Shown here: positions 8,946-16,842 of the stretch, piece by piece | How positions within the stretch are numbered: position 1 is the stretch's first letter | How the letters are laid out: each line of letters begins with the position of its first letter | NCBI GenBank assembly: GCA_965223305.1 | Contig: CBDCWT010000069.1 | Location: forward strand, 1-45,527 | Source: CBDCWT01 sp965223305 | GTDB lineage: Bacteria; Planctomycetota; Planctomycetia; Pirellulales; Pirellulaceae | DNA: 45,527 nucleotides | Reading direction: 5' to 3' | Notes under the pieces: generated by a model | The model's input: the letters and a program-made list of their open reading frames with translations, nothing else | Databases searched by the model: none | Told to the model about the DNA's origin: nothing | Made by a program: the position numbers and the translations under genes

Positions 8946-9281
8946 ATGAAACTCGGTCCAAAGCAGTTTAGATTCTCGATGTCGAGCCTGATGCTCGGAG
9001 TCGCACTGATCGCCGTTTCGATCGCGTGGTGGATGGACCACCGAAGGCTCTCTGCCAGAGTGCTGGAATTGAACTCTGAATGTGGAGCCTTGTTCCACGT
9101 TGCTGCACATACAGGCGGTGCGCTCTTGTTTCCAGACGGCGTGGTCCTGCCGCAGCGAAGCTATAACTTTCAGAATCCTGAAGACCGCGATGCGTATCGA
9201 GAACACTATGGACATTCGATGTCTCAGTCTCGATTCGGCGGACGGATTTGGACACGCGACGAATATCGAGCGGGTAAGTGA
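8946..9281 (+). CDS. Small single-pass membrane protein, planctomycete type
   Basis: This 111-aa protein has an N-terminal positively charged start (MKLGPKQFRF), one transmembrane helix (SMSSLMLGVALIAVSIAWWM, residues 11-30) and a soluble tail of about 80 residues rich in charged and aromatic residues. Short orphan proteins of this build (RFS-x-x-x-LML followed by a helix ending near WW) are common in planctomycete genomes, but their role is unknown. A purine-rich GAGGCTGAAAC directly precedes the ATG. It is followed, after 72 bp on the same strand, by another protein of the same build. Confidence 0.65.
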   Translation: MKLGPKQFRFSMSSLMLGVALIAVSIAWWMDHRRLSARVLELNSECGALFHVAAHTGGALLFPDGVVLPQRSYNFQNPEDRDAYREHYGHSMSQSRFGGRIWTRDEYRAGK

Positions 9282-9353
9282 GGCGTTTGAGTTGGACGAC
9301 TCACGAGAGGCTCCCAACGAAGAAGCCGTCGCTGCAAGTCGGGAACCAACCTA

Positions 9354-9806
9354 ATGCGCTTGAAATACCGCCTGCGGACTGCGTTGGGCGTCCTAGCTGC
9401 CGTCGGCGTTCTGTTCGCATGGTTGTCATATCAAGTCCGTGGCCGGATTGTGTCGGAGAGAGATGTCCGCCTTTGGATTGTCATGACTAAAGCGGACGTC
9501 CCAAACGCGACCAATCTTAGTCAATTGGAGCGGGATGTTATTTCGGCTTTGGACATCTCCCTGCCAGAGCACGGCCTGACAGTAGATGACCTGCACTTCG
9601 CAAAGAACAATCGGGGGGGTAGCTTCAGCGCCAAGATTCCTGGTGAAACCGGCGGTTACTCTTTCAATCGGCGAGGCCGCTGGTTTTTCTCGTTGCGGGA
9701 GCGACGGTGGGTTTTTGATCCCGATGATGTCGCAACTTTGCGATTCAACGAGGCGGTCGAGAGGACGATTCGAGCTGTCCTGGAGTCGACACGGAAGGGT
9801 ACTTGA
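9354..9806 (+). CDS. Small single-pass membrane protein of unknown function
   Basis: This 150-aa protein starts MRLKYRLRTALGVLAAVGVL, a basic start plus one hydrophobic helix (residues 8-27), so the N-terminus is membrane-anchored or a signal anchor. The rest is a soluble domain of about 120 residues with a conserved-looking stretch (DISLPEHGLTVDDLHFAKNN) that I cannot assign. It lies 72 bp after the previous small membrane protein on the same strand, and the two could be co-transcribed. No enzyme motif is visible. Confidence 0.6.
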   Translation: MRLKYRLRTALGVLAAVGVLFAWLSYQVRGRIVSERDVRLWIVMTKADVPNATNLSQLERDVISALDISLPEHGLTVDDLHFAKNNRGGSFSAKIPGETGGYSFNRRGRWFFSLRERRWVFDPDDVATLRFNEAVERTIRAVLESTRKGT

Positions 9807-9945
9807 CTGCGATATGCCGCGTTTGCCGAATCAGCAAAGACCCGCGCCCGCATGGTTTGCTTTTTGAAGGGGCTCGGCGAGCTGATACCTCGCCGGGGCT
9901 CGTTCATTTTGAAGTTATGCTGTCCCGACGACTTTCGTTGTCGTC

Positions 9946-9992
9946 GTAACTCAAGTACACCCCACGTAACCTTCGGTTCCGTAGGCAATCCC
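9946..9992 (-). pseudogene. tRNA-derived fragment lacking the T-arm
   Basis: Read on the plus strand, GTAACTCAAGTACACCCCAC is identical to 25105-25124, and the following GTAACCTTCGGTTCCGTAGG matches 25138-25153 with one change. The 13 bases that encode most of the T-arm in the other copy (25125-25137) are missing. By itself it cannot be a tRNA; it is recognisable only through the copy at 25105. Confidence 0.5.
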
Positions 9993-10107
9993 TCGGGGGT
10001 CCTTTCTGAGTGCAGGGCGAGGACCGCAAACTCCATGACAGCAGTTGTTTAGCGTGCCACTCGGGCAGCCTTAGGACCGCTTCGTTGTGCAGATTTTATC
10101 GCCATTT

Positions 10108-10137
10108 GGCACGGTTTATCAGTCTATACCGTGCCAC
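10108..10137. repeat. Perfect 9-bp hairpin
   Basis: TGGCACGGT and ACCGTGCCA are separated by 12 bases. There is no T-run on either side, so it is not a standard terminator. A further CGTGCCAC at about 10052 repeats the arm sequence. Confidence 0.5.
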
Positions 10138-10783
10138 GTCTAAACGACTACTGCCCAGTTCGTCATGGGCGCTTTCCAGGGTTTGTTACGGCTTATGACG
10201 CTTTCACATAGGAACTGTGCCAACACGCAAGCCGGCGTTCCCGGTGCACTGAGGCTACGCGGGGGGGGCGCCACCCGAGCACTTGAGAAAAGTGCAATTC
10301 CTAACAGGGTCGGATTCACCCAAGCCCGCTCAGCCGAACCCAAATTGGTCGACGAGCCGCGCTGAATCCACCAGAAGAAGGAATGGCAGCCACGAGGGTC
10401 GGCGGTGCCGTTTCACGCCGCGGGTCTGGAACACCGACGCGTCGAACAGGGCGATTGGAAACTGCCGTTCGGCGCAGAGGTCGAAATCACCGGCGCGGCG
10501 AAACTGCGAGTTCCGCGGTCCCATCCGATGTGGACACCCCTTCGATCGAGGGGCAATTGAGCCGTCGGTTGCTGTCCCATTTACTGATAAAATCAATGAG
10601 ATTCTGGGACTTTGATTTTGAGACGGCAATTTGGGACAGCGGGTGTTGGCCGGACTGAAGTTCAACACTCCGACTGTGTCAGTCTCGTGAACCGAACGTT
10701 TAGTGGGACGTCCGCGAGACTGCGCGACAAGTGGGACTTGAAGAGGCTCTCTTGAAACCAAGAATGGAATTGACGACGAAGCG

Positions 10784-11164
10784 TTGACAATCCTACTTGA
10801 ATTCCTGCGACCTCACGGGTGGCTTGCACTCGCTGCAATGCTCTTCATTAACGGTGCGATTTGTTATCGGTTTGGTGGCCGCACGTTGTTTTTCACGATT
10901 CCGGTCGTTGTTATCGCCTACTGGATTCTTGACATCGGCTGGATTCGGTCAGAAATCGCGAAGCCCGGCTGGGACGGCGTACCAGACCAAGATGCCGTAT
11001 TCATTCTCGGCATGATGCTACGCGGTGTGGTTGCCGCTATGGCGCTTTTCTTGTCGTTCGTAGTCGCAGCCTTTCTCTCCAATACAGTGGGGGCAGGCAA
11101 CGACACAATGAAATCCCAAATGGTGGACCACAAGCAACGTCCTATTTATCGACCCCGTTTATGA
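10784..11164 (+). CDS. Predicted membrane protein, three to four helices
   Basis: This 126-aa hydrophobic protein has segments at about residues 12-28 (GWLALAAMLFINGAICY), 33-51 (TLFFTIPVVVIAYWILDIG) and 73-100 (VFILGMMLRGVVAAMALFLS ...), then a short polar tail. I recognise no family. The start is TTG at 10784; an ATG at 10763 lies in a frame that stops at once. It stands alone after the long gene-poor stretch. Confidence 0.5.
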   Translation: MTILLEFLRPHGWLALAAMLFINGAICYRFGGRTLFFTIPVVVIAYWILDIGWIRSEIAKPGWDGVPDQDAVFILGMMLRGVVAAMALFLSFVVAAFLSNTVGAGNDTMKSQMVDHKQRPIYRPRL

Positions 11165-11287
11165 GACACACTGGCAGTCTCACTTTCTCGTGCCTTTTGT
11201 GCGACTCAGGGCCGAGCCTGATACAATGCGTGTGGCGAGGCAGAAAAAACCCTCCTGAGAACCCCAACGTGCTGCGGGATCAAGTCG

Positions 11288-11715
11288 ATGGCTCGGATAC
11301 GAGGGCTTTGTGTTCCTGAGTTGCTGATCGACATGCTTGGAGATGGTCGGTGGCGGCATCCGAGAACGACGCAAGCGAACGTGTGATGCCATTCATGGCT
11401 GACCCGCTGGTGTTTCTCGGCGCACTCGGCGTAATGGAACGTGAATCGCGGGTGGAAGTCGCGTGCGACGCTCTGCGAATTCACCGTGGTTCATGCACAA
11501 CGCAATGCTCGCAACTTCCATGGCTCGACATCGAGAATGCGTTCTTCATTGCGATTAATGAGCACCCCGGTGATGACGTGGCAATTGCATTGGACTACCG
11601 GCTCGACCTATCGGTGCCCCGTGTTGTCGCGAGCGAATACGATGATACCCGAGGTTATTCCTGGCGTTTCGTAGCCAGAAGCTCTGCGCATTTGGTTCAG
11701 AGACTGGAGCTGTAA
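11288..11715 (+). pseudogene. Hypothetical protein gene, probably frameshifted
   Basis: From ATG 11288 one frame reads MARIRGLCVPELLIDMLGDG then RWRHPRTTQANV and stops at about 11386. The next frame continues with MPFMADPLVFLGALGVMERE and on to a stop at 11715 (WLDIENAFFIAINEHPGDD ... ARSSAHLVQRLEL). The two halves read like one protein of about 140 residues: the phrase D-LGDGRWRHP followed by ADPLVFL looks continuous across the frame change near 11385. The family is unknown to me. If the halves are not one gene, the second half alone (GTG 11350 or ATG 11386 onward) would be the coding part. Confidence 0.45.
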
Positions 11716-11854
11716 CCGTCGGGACGCTGAGTCATCAAACGACCGATTGACACGACTTCGTGGGGGAGTTTGCTTTGCACAACGAGATGCGGACAATTGA
11801 TGCAGTGGATCCGTTTGTTCAACTCGCTAGCCCAGCGTAGACGGAGCGTTCCTC

Positions 11855-12262
11855 ATGGCGACGTTCGACCGAGTCATCCCGTTGTTGGTGTATCAGGATA
11901 TCGAGGCAGCGCATGACTTTTTGGCGGAAGTGTTTGGCTTCACACCGAGAGGGGTGGAACGCACGCCAGATGGCCAAGCACTTCATGCCGAACTCCAAAT
12001 TGGCGAGATGACAATCTGGCTACACCGCGTCACCGAGGAGCACGAACTCAGTTCGCCCCAGGAAGTTGACATGGCTGGAGCCGGGATAGTTGTCCACGTC
12101 GCCGATGTTGACTCTCATTTCGCGCACGCCAGGGACGCCGGCGCACAGATCGCATACGAGCCGGTCGATCAGCCTTACGGTCAGCGCGAGTACGAGGCCC
12201 GCGATCCCGAGGGCCACCGCTGGTGGTTCGCAACGCCAATTGCTGTAAAGCAATCCACGTGA
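11855..12262 (+). CDS. VOC-family (glyoxalase/bleomycin resistance fold) protein
   Basis: This 135-aa single-domain protein has the vicinal-oxygen-chelate fold, with paired beta-alpha-beta-beta-beta modules: VIPLLVYQDIEAAHDFLAEV in the first half, HVADVDSHFAHARDAGAQI and YGQREYEARDPEGHRWWFAT in the second. The sequence is of the PhnB/YdeM-like, bacterial 'glyoxalase superfamily' kind. Members bind small ligands or act as metal-dependent isomerases, lyases or dioxygenases; no substrate can be predicted. The start is ATG 11855 with GGAG 8-9 nt upstream. It lies in a run of small plus-strand genes with no shared function. Confidence 0.82.
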   Translation: MATFDRVIPLLVYQDIEAAHDFLAEVFGFTPRGVERTPDGQALHAELQIGEMTIWLHRVTEEHELSSPQEVDMAGAGIVVHVADVDSHFAHARDAGAQIAYEPVDQPYGQREYEARDPEGHRWWFATPIAVKQST

Positions 12263-12315
12263 GCTCGTCTTAAAAATGGACCAATTCTGAGACGCATTGG
12301 AGATTGCCACAACGG

Positions 12316-12810
12316 ATGAACGATTTGGCTCACCCGAGGGTCTCCGAATTCACGCACGACGTCGCCAAGACGTTGAAGCTGGACAAGGCCTTTGTCGAAT
12401 TTGTGCTCAACCCTTCCCGGCCTGCGTGCTTTAGCTACCGCTGCGCTCCGGCCGCGAACGGCTGGACATGCTTCGTACCAGACGACGCTGAGGTGGCGCA
12501 TCCACTCTGGTCTTGCAACGCGAACCAGACATTGATCTTTGTTTCGCAAGGCACGGTGCTTTATGCGAAGGGCTCTCACGAAAGCCCGACTATCGACCCC
12601 ATCGCGAGGACGCCACAGGGTCTCTTGGCCGATTTGTTCATTGACCTGTATGAGGACGAGACCGAACTGACGGAGTTAGAAGCGGCTGCTGACTTTGCTG
12701 GATTCCGGTTCCTCGGAGATTGCATTGAATTCCAGACGGCCAACGGCGCCAACGCAATTCAATGGGAGTCATTGCTAGCAGACTTCATTGCCGCGATCGA
12801 TCGACGTTAG
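12316..12810 (+). CDS. Hypothetical protein, cytoplasmic
   Basis: This protein has 164 aa from ATG 12316; a TTG at 12304 is possible, but GGAG at 12299-12302 would overlap it too closely. It is an acidic soluble protein with no signal peptide or membrane segment. Visible stretches are FVEFVLNPSRPACFSYRC and LIDLYEDETELTELEAAAD. I recognise no family. Size, composition and company (one small orphan after another) are those of the immunity-like or orphan proteins frequent in planctomycetes, but that is only an impression. It is followed after 45 bp by another small gene on the same strand. Confidence 0.55.
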   Translation: MNDLAHPRVSEFTHDVAKTLKLDKAFVEFVLNPSRPACFSYRCAPAANGWTCFVPDDAEVAHPLWSCNANQTLIFVSQGTVLYAKGSHESPTIDPIARTPQGLLADLFIDLYEDETELTELEAAADFAGFRFLGDCIEFQTANGANAIQWESLLADFIAAIDRR

Positions 12811-12855
12811 CGGCACGAGCAATCGTGTCAAGAAAGGACCGATTAACGGCTCTAA

Positions 12856-13182
12856 ATGACTGATATCCCAGAACAGCTGTTGAAGTACGACTGCCGCGAC
12901 TATCTCACATCCGAGTTGGCGACTGATGGTTGTTGGAGTGAGGACGAACAGCTGTGGCTGGTTGTTCCGATGACCGAGGTGGAAGAGAAATCAGACAGCA
13001 ACGGTCGTCCCTTGAACTTCCTCGCGGTCGGACGACCTGGTGTCGACGGTATCGCTGTCGGTTATAGGTTGGGTCGACCTGGGTTTTGGGCATACTTTCC
13101 GATTGAGGGTGAGTTTCTACTCATCGCTCCGACGGTACAGGAATTCCTCAAAAGCTGGAGGGCGGGTGAGATCACAATATGA
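12856..13182 (+). CDS. Hypothetical protein, possibly SUKH-like
   Basis: This 108-aa soluble protein contains PLNFLAVGRPGVDGIAVGYR, then FWAYFPIEGEFLLIAPTVQE and FLKSWRAGEI. The pattern of a beta-hairpin with GRPG-DGI followed by a C-terminal helix FLKSW resembles the end of SMI1/KNR4 (SUKH) domains, which often act as immunity proteins, but the similarity is too weak for a firm call. ATG 12856 has no clear Shine-Dalgarno sequence. It may be co-transcribed with the preceding gene (45-bp gap). Confidence 0.5.
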   Translation: MTDIPEQLLKYDCRDYLTSELATDGCWSEDEQLWLVVPMTEVEEKSDSNGRPLNFLAVGRPGVDGIAVGYRLGRPGFWAYFPIEGEFLLIAPTVQEFLKSWRAGEITI

Positions 13183-13219
13183 GTGAGGGGCCGCCCCATG
13201 AGATTGGATTGTCCTCACG

Positions 13220-13360
13220 TCAGAGAACGGGATCTCGGAGTCGGGGTGGACGAGCGTGGTCGGGCAGCTCCTCACCAAATAGCTCGGCGAAAGCGGTGAA
13301 CAGGTCCGTCAGCAAATCTGCGGCTCGTCACAAGTCGAACCCTCCGCGTCGCCACCAACG
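13220..13360 (-). pseudogene. Sulfatase C-terminal fragment, several frameshifts
   Basis: On the minus strand, pieces in different frames spell out a piece of an arylsulfatase: RW (13355-13360), then VGGDAEGSTCDEPQIC, then DLLTDLFTAFAELFGEELPD, ending at TGA 13220-13222. The intact sulfatase at 21143-22714 has RWPGQAAAAASSSQMVCLTD followed by LFATFAELLGEQLPADCAED at the corresponding place. One missing base between IC and LTD and another after RW explain the frame changes. The catalytic N-terminal part is gone. Confidence 0.65.
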
Positions 13361-13439
13361 CTGCCGCAACTCGCTCACCAAAGTTCGACGCAGGCGTTTC
13401 CCCACGAACTCGCGACCAGAACCTCAGCGGTAGTTCAGT

Positions 13440-16061
13440 TCAGTCTAAAACCGAAACAACCATCGCAAATGGCTGGGACTGCCCCTGGGAAATCCGATGG
13501 GGAGAAACCGTCACTTTCCACGTTCCAGAAACAGGATCGTCCTGATCGATACACTCAACGTTGTTGGTCCGATCAGGACTGGCACCATCCTGATCGGCAG
13601 CGGGTACAATTTCTCCAGCCGGGGTTTCGAGCATCAAATCCAAATCGTTGACCAAACTTGCACTGGGTGGGTCTGCCCAGACGAGCGTCGCACGAACTTC
13701 ACCGGTGCCAGCAGGAACTTCAACCTCATATGTGATATCATCGTCCCCGGAACTGAGGCTCGATTCGTAGTCAAAGAGGAAGTCCGCCTCGATCGCGCGC
13801 CTGAGGTTTACAAGCCCCCAGCCCGATAGAAAGTTAGGGCGTCCTCCTTGGTGTGGGTCAGCCGAGTTAATGAGAATTCCTTTGACAAGCTCGGCGCTGG
13901 GATGTGTCTCTCCGGCATCGACCAAAGACTGTCGCACGAGGACGGCGCATCCAGCTACTAACGGCGTGGACATTGACGTACCGCCGGAGAGTGTGTAGGC
14001 GGTGTCGATCGCGTCGTTTGGCTGAGCCAGCCCGAGAGTTGACAAGGCGTCCCAACTGCTGAACGTTGTGACGAAGATATCGTCGATAAAGAGTTCAATA
14101 TCGTTGGTAAGGCCGCCAGCCTCTTGTGCAACAACGGCAAGCCGTATCGTAGTGCCTTCAAGTTCCTCGCTAATCGGGAAAGAAAGAACAGTCCACCGGT
14201 TGAATACGCGGCGATCTTCATTTGGAAATACGAGCAAGCCAGAACTCGTGATGAACCCGAACTGCAGTGAATCCAGCCCTTCCGCGTTTCCTCGACACCA
14301 GACCTCAACTCTCAGGTTGTGGCCGGCCGGTATTGCAACTTCCGGACTTCGCAAAATGTCTTGGAACCGAGAACCCGACGTTCGTCTCAATCGAAACGCT
14401 GTCGTGCCGCTAAATGCGCCTCCAGTGGGGTTGTTCACAAGGGTGATTCCGGCGGTCATGCCCCATTGGGAGGCTGTCGTACCAACACTCGCCGATTCAA
14501 TGTTCTCGTGCCAGATGGTGTCTGCCGCTTGAGTCTTTGCAGAAGTGATCCATGTTCCGGGCGCGACGACATCGGGCTTGATCCTGTCCTCGCGTGTTGG
14601 CCCTTTGGAACTGAAATTTGCAAGGTCATCAATTGAATCACCACCTGCACCACCCTCTGGACGCCTGTTTTCACTTGCGCCAACCGTCAAGCAGTTCTTA
14701 GCAGTTCCGGGGGCTGTTACGGTCATTGTCGCGTTGTTGCGTCCGTCATTGCCTGCTGAGAATACGATAAGCATGTCTCTCGGATCGCCATTGTTCCACG
14801 ACCAACTATCGACTTCTTGTGCCTGTAGATATCTACCCCCTCGCACGTTGTTTCCAAATTGGTCGAACGCAGAAACCCCCCAGCTGTTTGAATGAACACG
14901 GGCACCTTCATCGTAAGCTTGCTGAAACAGATTTCCTAAAGGAGTCGGGATCCCACCGAGCTCACCGTTCTCGTCATCCAATGACTGATGAACTAACTTT
15001 GCCTTCGGGGCGACACCCGCAAATCGTCCACCTCCCAGTATCGATCCAGCGGTATGTGTGCCGTGACCTCCCCGATCACTCCAACTCGACGGCGAGGGCC
15101 TCCCCAGCGCAAATGCCTTCTTTATGCGCCCTTTGAACGCGTCATGTATAGTGTTATCGTTCACACCGATGTCCAGCCCAGAATCGGAATGGCCGACGGT
15201 CTGTCCACTCCCCTGAATCGGAGGAACATATACTGGAGGATTCCGAACTAGGACCTGTTGTGCAACATCATTGTGCTTGATGAACTTGGCATCGCTCGTA
15301 ATTTCACGTACAGAGTGCTTCTTGGCGATTTCCGCAATCGCTTTGATTGGTATTGTAGCGCGAACCACCGAAATGTTGTCATCGCTACCTGAGCCCGAGA
15401 CGTTTCCTTCAGAGGCAACGATCAGGTCTTCGACCTCTTTGAGCGGTTGACCCTTGAACAAGTAGAAGTTGACGTCAATCGTTTCTTTGGCCAACGCGAC
15501 CTCTGTTGCCTGGGTCAGAGCTGGCGCCTGTCCGTGAGGAACGATTTTGAGGGGCTTCAACTGATTCGGCTTTCCCGGCGTTCCCTGTTCTTTCGCTCTA
15601 GATCGCAGCGATATCAATTCCCGCAGCTCGCTACTGATCTTGCGTTCTGGTGACAGCCACTCAACTATGTCGACACCCTCGAGCATGGGGAGTGAGCGTG
15701 CATCGACCGGTTTAGCCAAGATCACTATGTTGTCCTTTCCTTCCTCCAAAAGGTCAATCTCCGGGTATCTTGCATGGAGTGTGTCTCGAAATGTTTTGTC
15801 GATTCCGTCGAATCTGCCAATGACGCATACCATCTTACCTTCTTTTGGAAGCTTCTTGATGAATTGTCGTCGCTGTTCCCCTTTGAAAGCGCGGGCATCC
15901 GCGCGCGTTAGACGCACGCTGCCAACCTGAATTACGGACTCCGCATGCCTCTTGTTCTGTGTCTTCTTACCGTTAAGCTTCAATCTCTTGCCGACTTGCG
16001 CTGCCCCAAGTTGCGGAATCAAAAGAGCCATTGCGATGTATAAAACTACAGGCCGATTCAT
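13440..16061 (-). CDS. Exported subtilisin-like serine protease (S8)
   Basis: This 873-aa secreted protease opens with a signal peptide (residues 1-21), a propeptide-like region with two inhibitor-like blocks (45-260), then the S8 catalytic domain. The triad is complete: Asp293 in HSDSGLD, His333 in GGHGTHTAG, Ser696 in GGTSMSTP, with oxyanion Asn438 in FSAGND. A beta-sandwich of about 150 residues (515-670) is inserted between the Asn and Ser motifs. The C-terminus (765-873, ATLVWADPPSASLVNDLDLM ...) is a P-domain-like beta-sandwich, as in kumamolisin-unrelated KP-43-type subtilases. AAAGGA lies just upstream of the ATG. Role: extracellular protein digestion or maturation of surface proteins. 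Confidence 0.93.
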   Translation of the reverse strand: MNRPVVLYIAMALLIPQLGAAQVGKRLKLNGKKTQNKRHAESVIQVGSVRLTRADARAFKGEQRRQFIKKLPKEGKMVCVIGRFDGIDKTFRDTLHARYPEIDLLEEGKDNIVILAKPVDARSLPMLEGVDIVEWLSPERKISSELRELISLRSRAKEQGTPGKPNQLKPLKIVPHGQAPALTQATEVALAKETIDVNFYLFKGQPLKEVEDLIVASEGNVSGSGSDDNISVVRATIPIKAIAEIAKKHSVREITSDAKFIKHNDVAQQVLVRNPPVYVPPIQGSGQTVGHSDSGLDIGVNDNTIHDAFKGRIKKAFALGRPSPSSWSDRGGHGTHTAGSILGGGRFAGVAPKAKLVHQSLDDENGELGGIPTPLGNLFQQAYDEGARVHSNSWGVSAFDQFGNNVRGGRYLQAQEVDSWSWNNGDPRDMLIVFSAGNDGRNNATMTVTAPGTAKNCLTVGASENRRPEGGAGGDSIDDLANFSSKGPTREDRIKPDVVAPGTWITSAKTQAADTIWHENIESASVGTTASQWGMTAGITLVNNPTGGAFSGTTAFRLRRTSGSRFQDILRSPEVAIPAGHNLRVEVWCRGNAEGLDSLQFGFITSSGLLVFPNEDRRVFNRWTVLSFPISEELEGTTIRLAVVAQEAGGLTNDIELFIDDIFVTTFSSWDALSTLGLAQPNDAIDTAYTLSGGTSMSTPLVAGCAVLVRQSLVDAGETHPSAELVKGILINSADPHQGGRPNFLSGWGLVNLRRAIEADFLFDYESSLSSGDDDITYEVEVPAGTGEVRATLVWADPPSASLVNDLDLMLETPAGEIVPAADQDGASPDRTNNVECIDQDDPVSGTWKVTVSPHRISQGQSQPFAMVVSVLD

Positions 16062-16251
16062 GGCTATTCCTTTCAGTCAAAGTGTCTTCAAAAACTCAAT
16101 CAGTTGCCGTTTCTGCCGGCAAAACGGTGCCGTAAGCGTGGCAGTGATTGCTGTTGTCGCTTTCGTCGTGTCGAATTCGAAGAGGCCCGCGTTTTTCTCC
16201 CATCGATCCATTTCCAAAAAAAGGCCGATGTCTTGTTGTGGCCACGGCGCG

Positions 16252-16554
16252 TCACAGGGTAAGCGTCTCTTCGACTTGTTCGGGAGCTAGTTGCGTCGGG
16301 CCGAGCGCTCCAGCATCGAAGGAAGGAGCCTTGTGGATCAGCAGTTTGCCTTCTTGGTCGCAGCAGTAGGCCACGTCGAACAGATTTGTATCTACCCGGA
16401 GGCTGTAGTAATGCCCAAATTCCGGGCCGCGTGGCGTTTTTGAACCCCTGGAAACCGCTTCCAAGTTGAATCGAGGTTCACCGTGGCGAGGCGCATAGCA
16501 GGTTGATGTCAGCAGCAGAGGTGCGACTAGCACGGTAGTCAACGAAAAAACCAT
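16252..16554 (-). CDS. Small exported protein or lipoprotein of unknown function
   Basis: From ATG 16554 (GGAGG 8-9 nt upstream in CGGAGGACGGAAAG) the protein has 100 aa. It begins MVFSLTTVLVAPLLLTSTCY, a short signal peptide in which LTSTC could be an atypical lipobox (Thr at -1 is unusual). The mature part of about 80 residues (EFGHYYSLRVDTNLFDVAYC ...) matches no family I know. The upstream open frame to 16632 lacks a ribosome site and is not needed. It is followed, after a gap of 190 bp, by the subtilase on the same strand. Confidence 0.6.
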   Translation of the reverse strand: MVFSLTTVLVAPLLLTSTCYAPRHGEPRFNLEAVSRGSKTPRGPEFGHYYSLRVDTNLFDVAYCCDQEGKLLIHKAPSFDAGALGPTQLAPEQVEETLTL

Positions 16555-16842
16555 CTTTCCGTCCTCCGTTGCAACGAAGTCGATCAGTCCTCTTATCATG
16601 TGCGGTTTCCGTACGGTCGCTACGGAACGCAATGGGATTAAACTATGGGATTAAGCTCATCGGATCACAGCGTGGGAGCGTCAAGGTTCATCCTTTGACT
16701 TCGTCAGAACCGTCCAAAAGTCGCGTGTTGGGTAGGAATCGACAGACGACGCGGGAAAGCCATCCGTTCCCATCCTCGCCCCATTGGTTTCCCCAAGGAG
16801 GCTCTTTGGTTCACTTTCCCCCCCGCGAAGATCGAACAGGAG

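Larger units (their letters stand above)
9807..10783. other. Long gene-poor stretch with hairpins and a tRNA-derived fragment
   Basis: I see no convincing gene in these 977 bp. The stretch holds a tRNA-derived repeat (9946-9992) preceded by a small hairpin (GACGAC/GTCGTC, 9929-9945), a perfect 9-bp hairpin (10108-10137), and an inverted pair CTGTCCCA/TGGGACAG (10572-10579 and 10632-10639). An open frame of 143 codons on the minus strand (10330-10761) has no ribosome binding site and an unlikely composition. Confidence 0.5.

Noticed and set aside
10330..10761. 143-codon frame on the minus strand
   Set aside because: No ribosome binding site, implausible composition, and it crosses the inverted pair at 10572-10639.
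8124..11910. 17-bp identity between 8124-8140 and 11894-11910 (start of the VOC gene)
   Set aside because: The similarity does not extend on either side, so it is probably chance or a very small scar.
13179..13433. 84-codon Ser/Arg-rich frame on the plus strand
   Set aside because: It is the reverse of the sulfatase fragment at 13220-13360 and has no features of its own.
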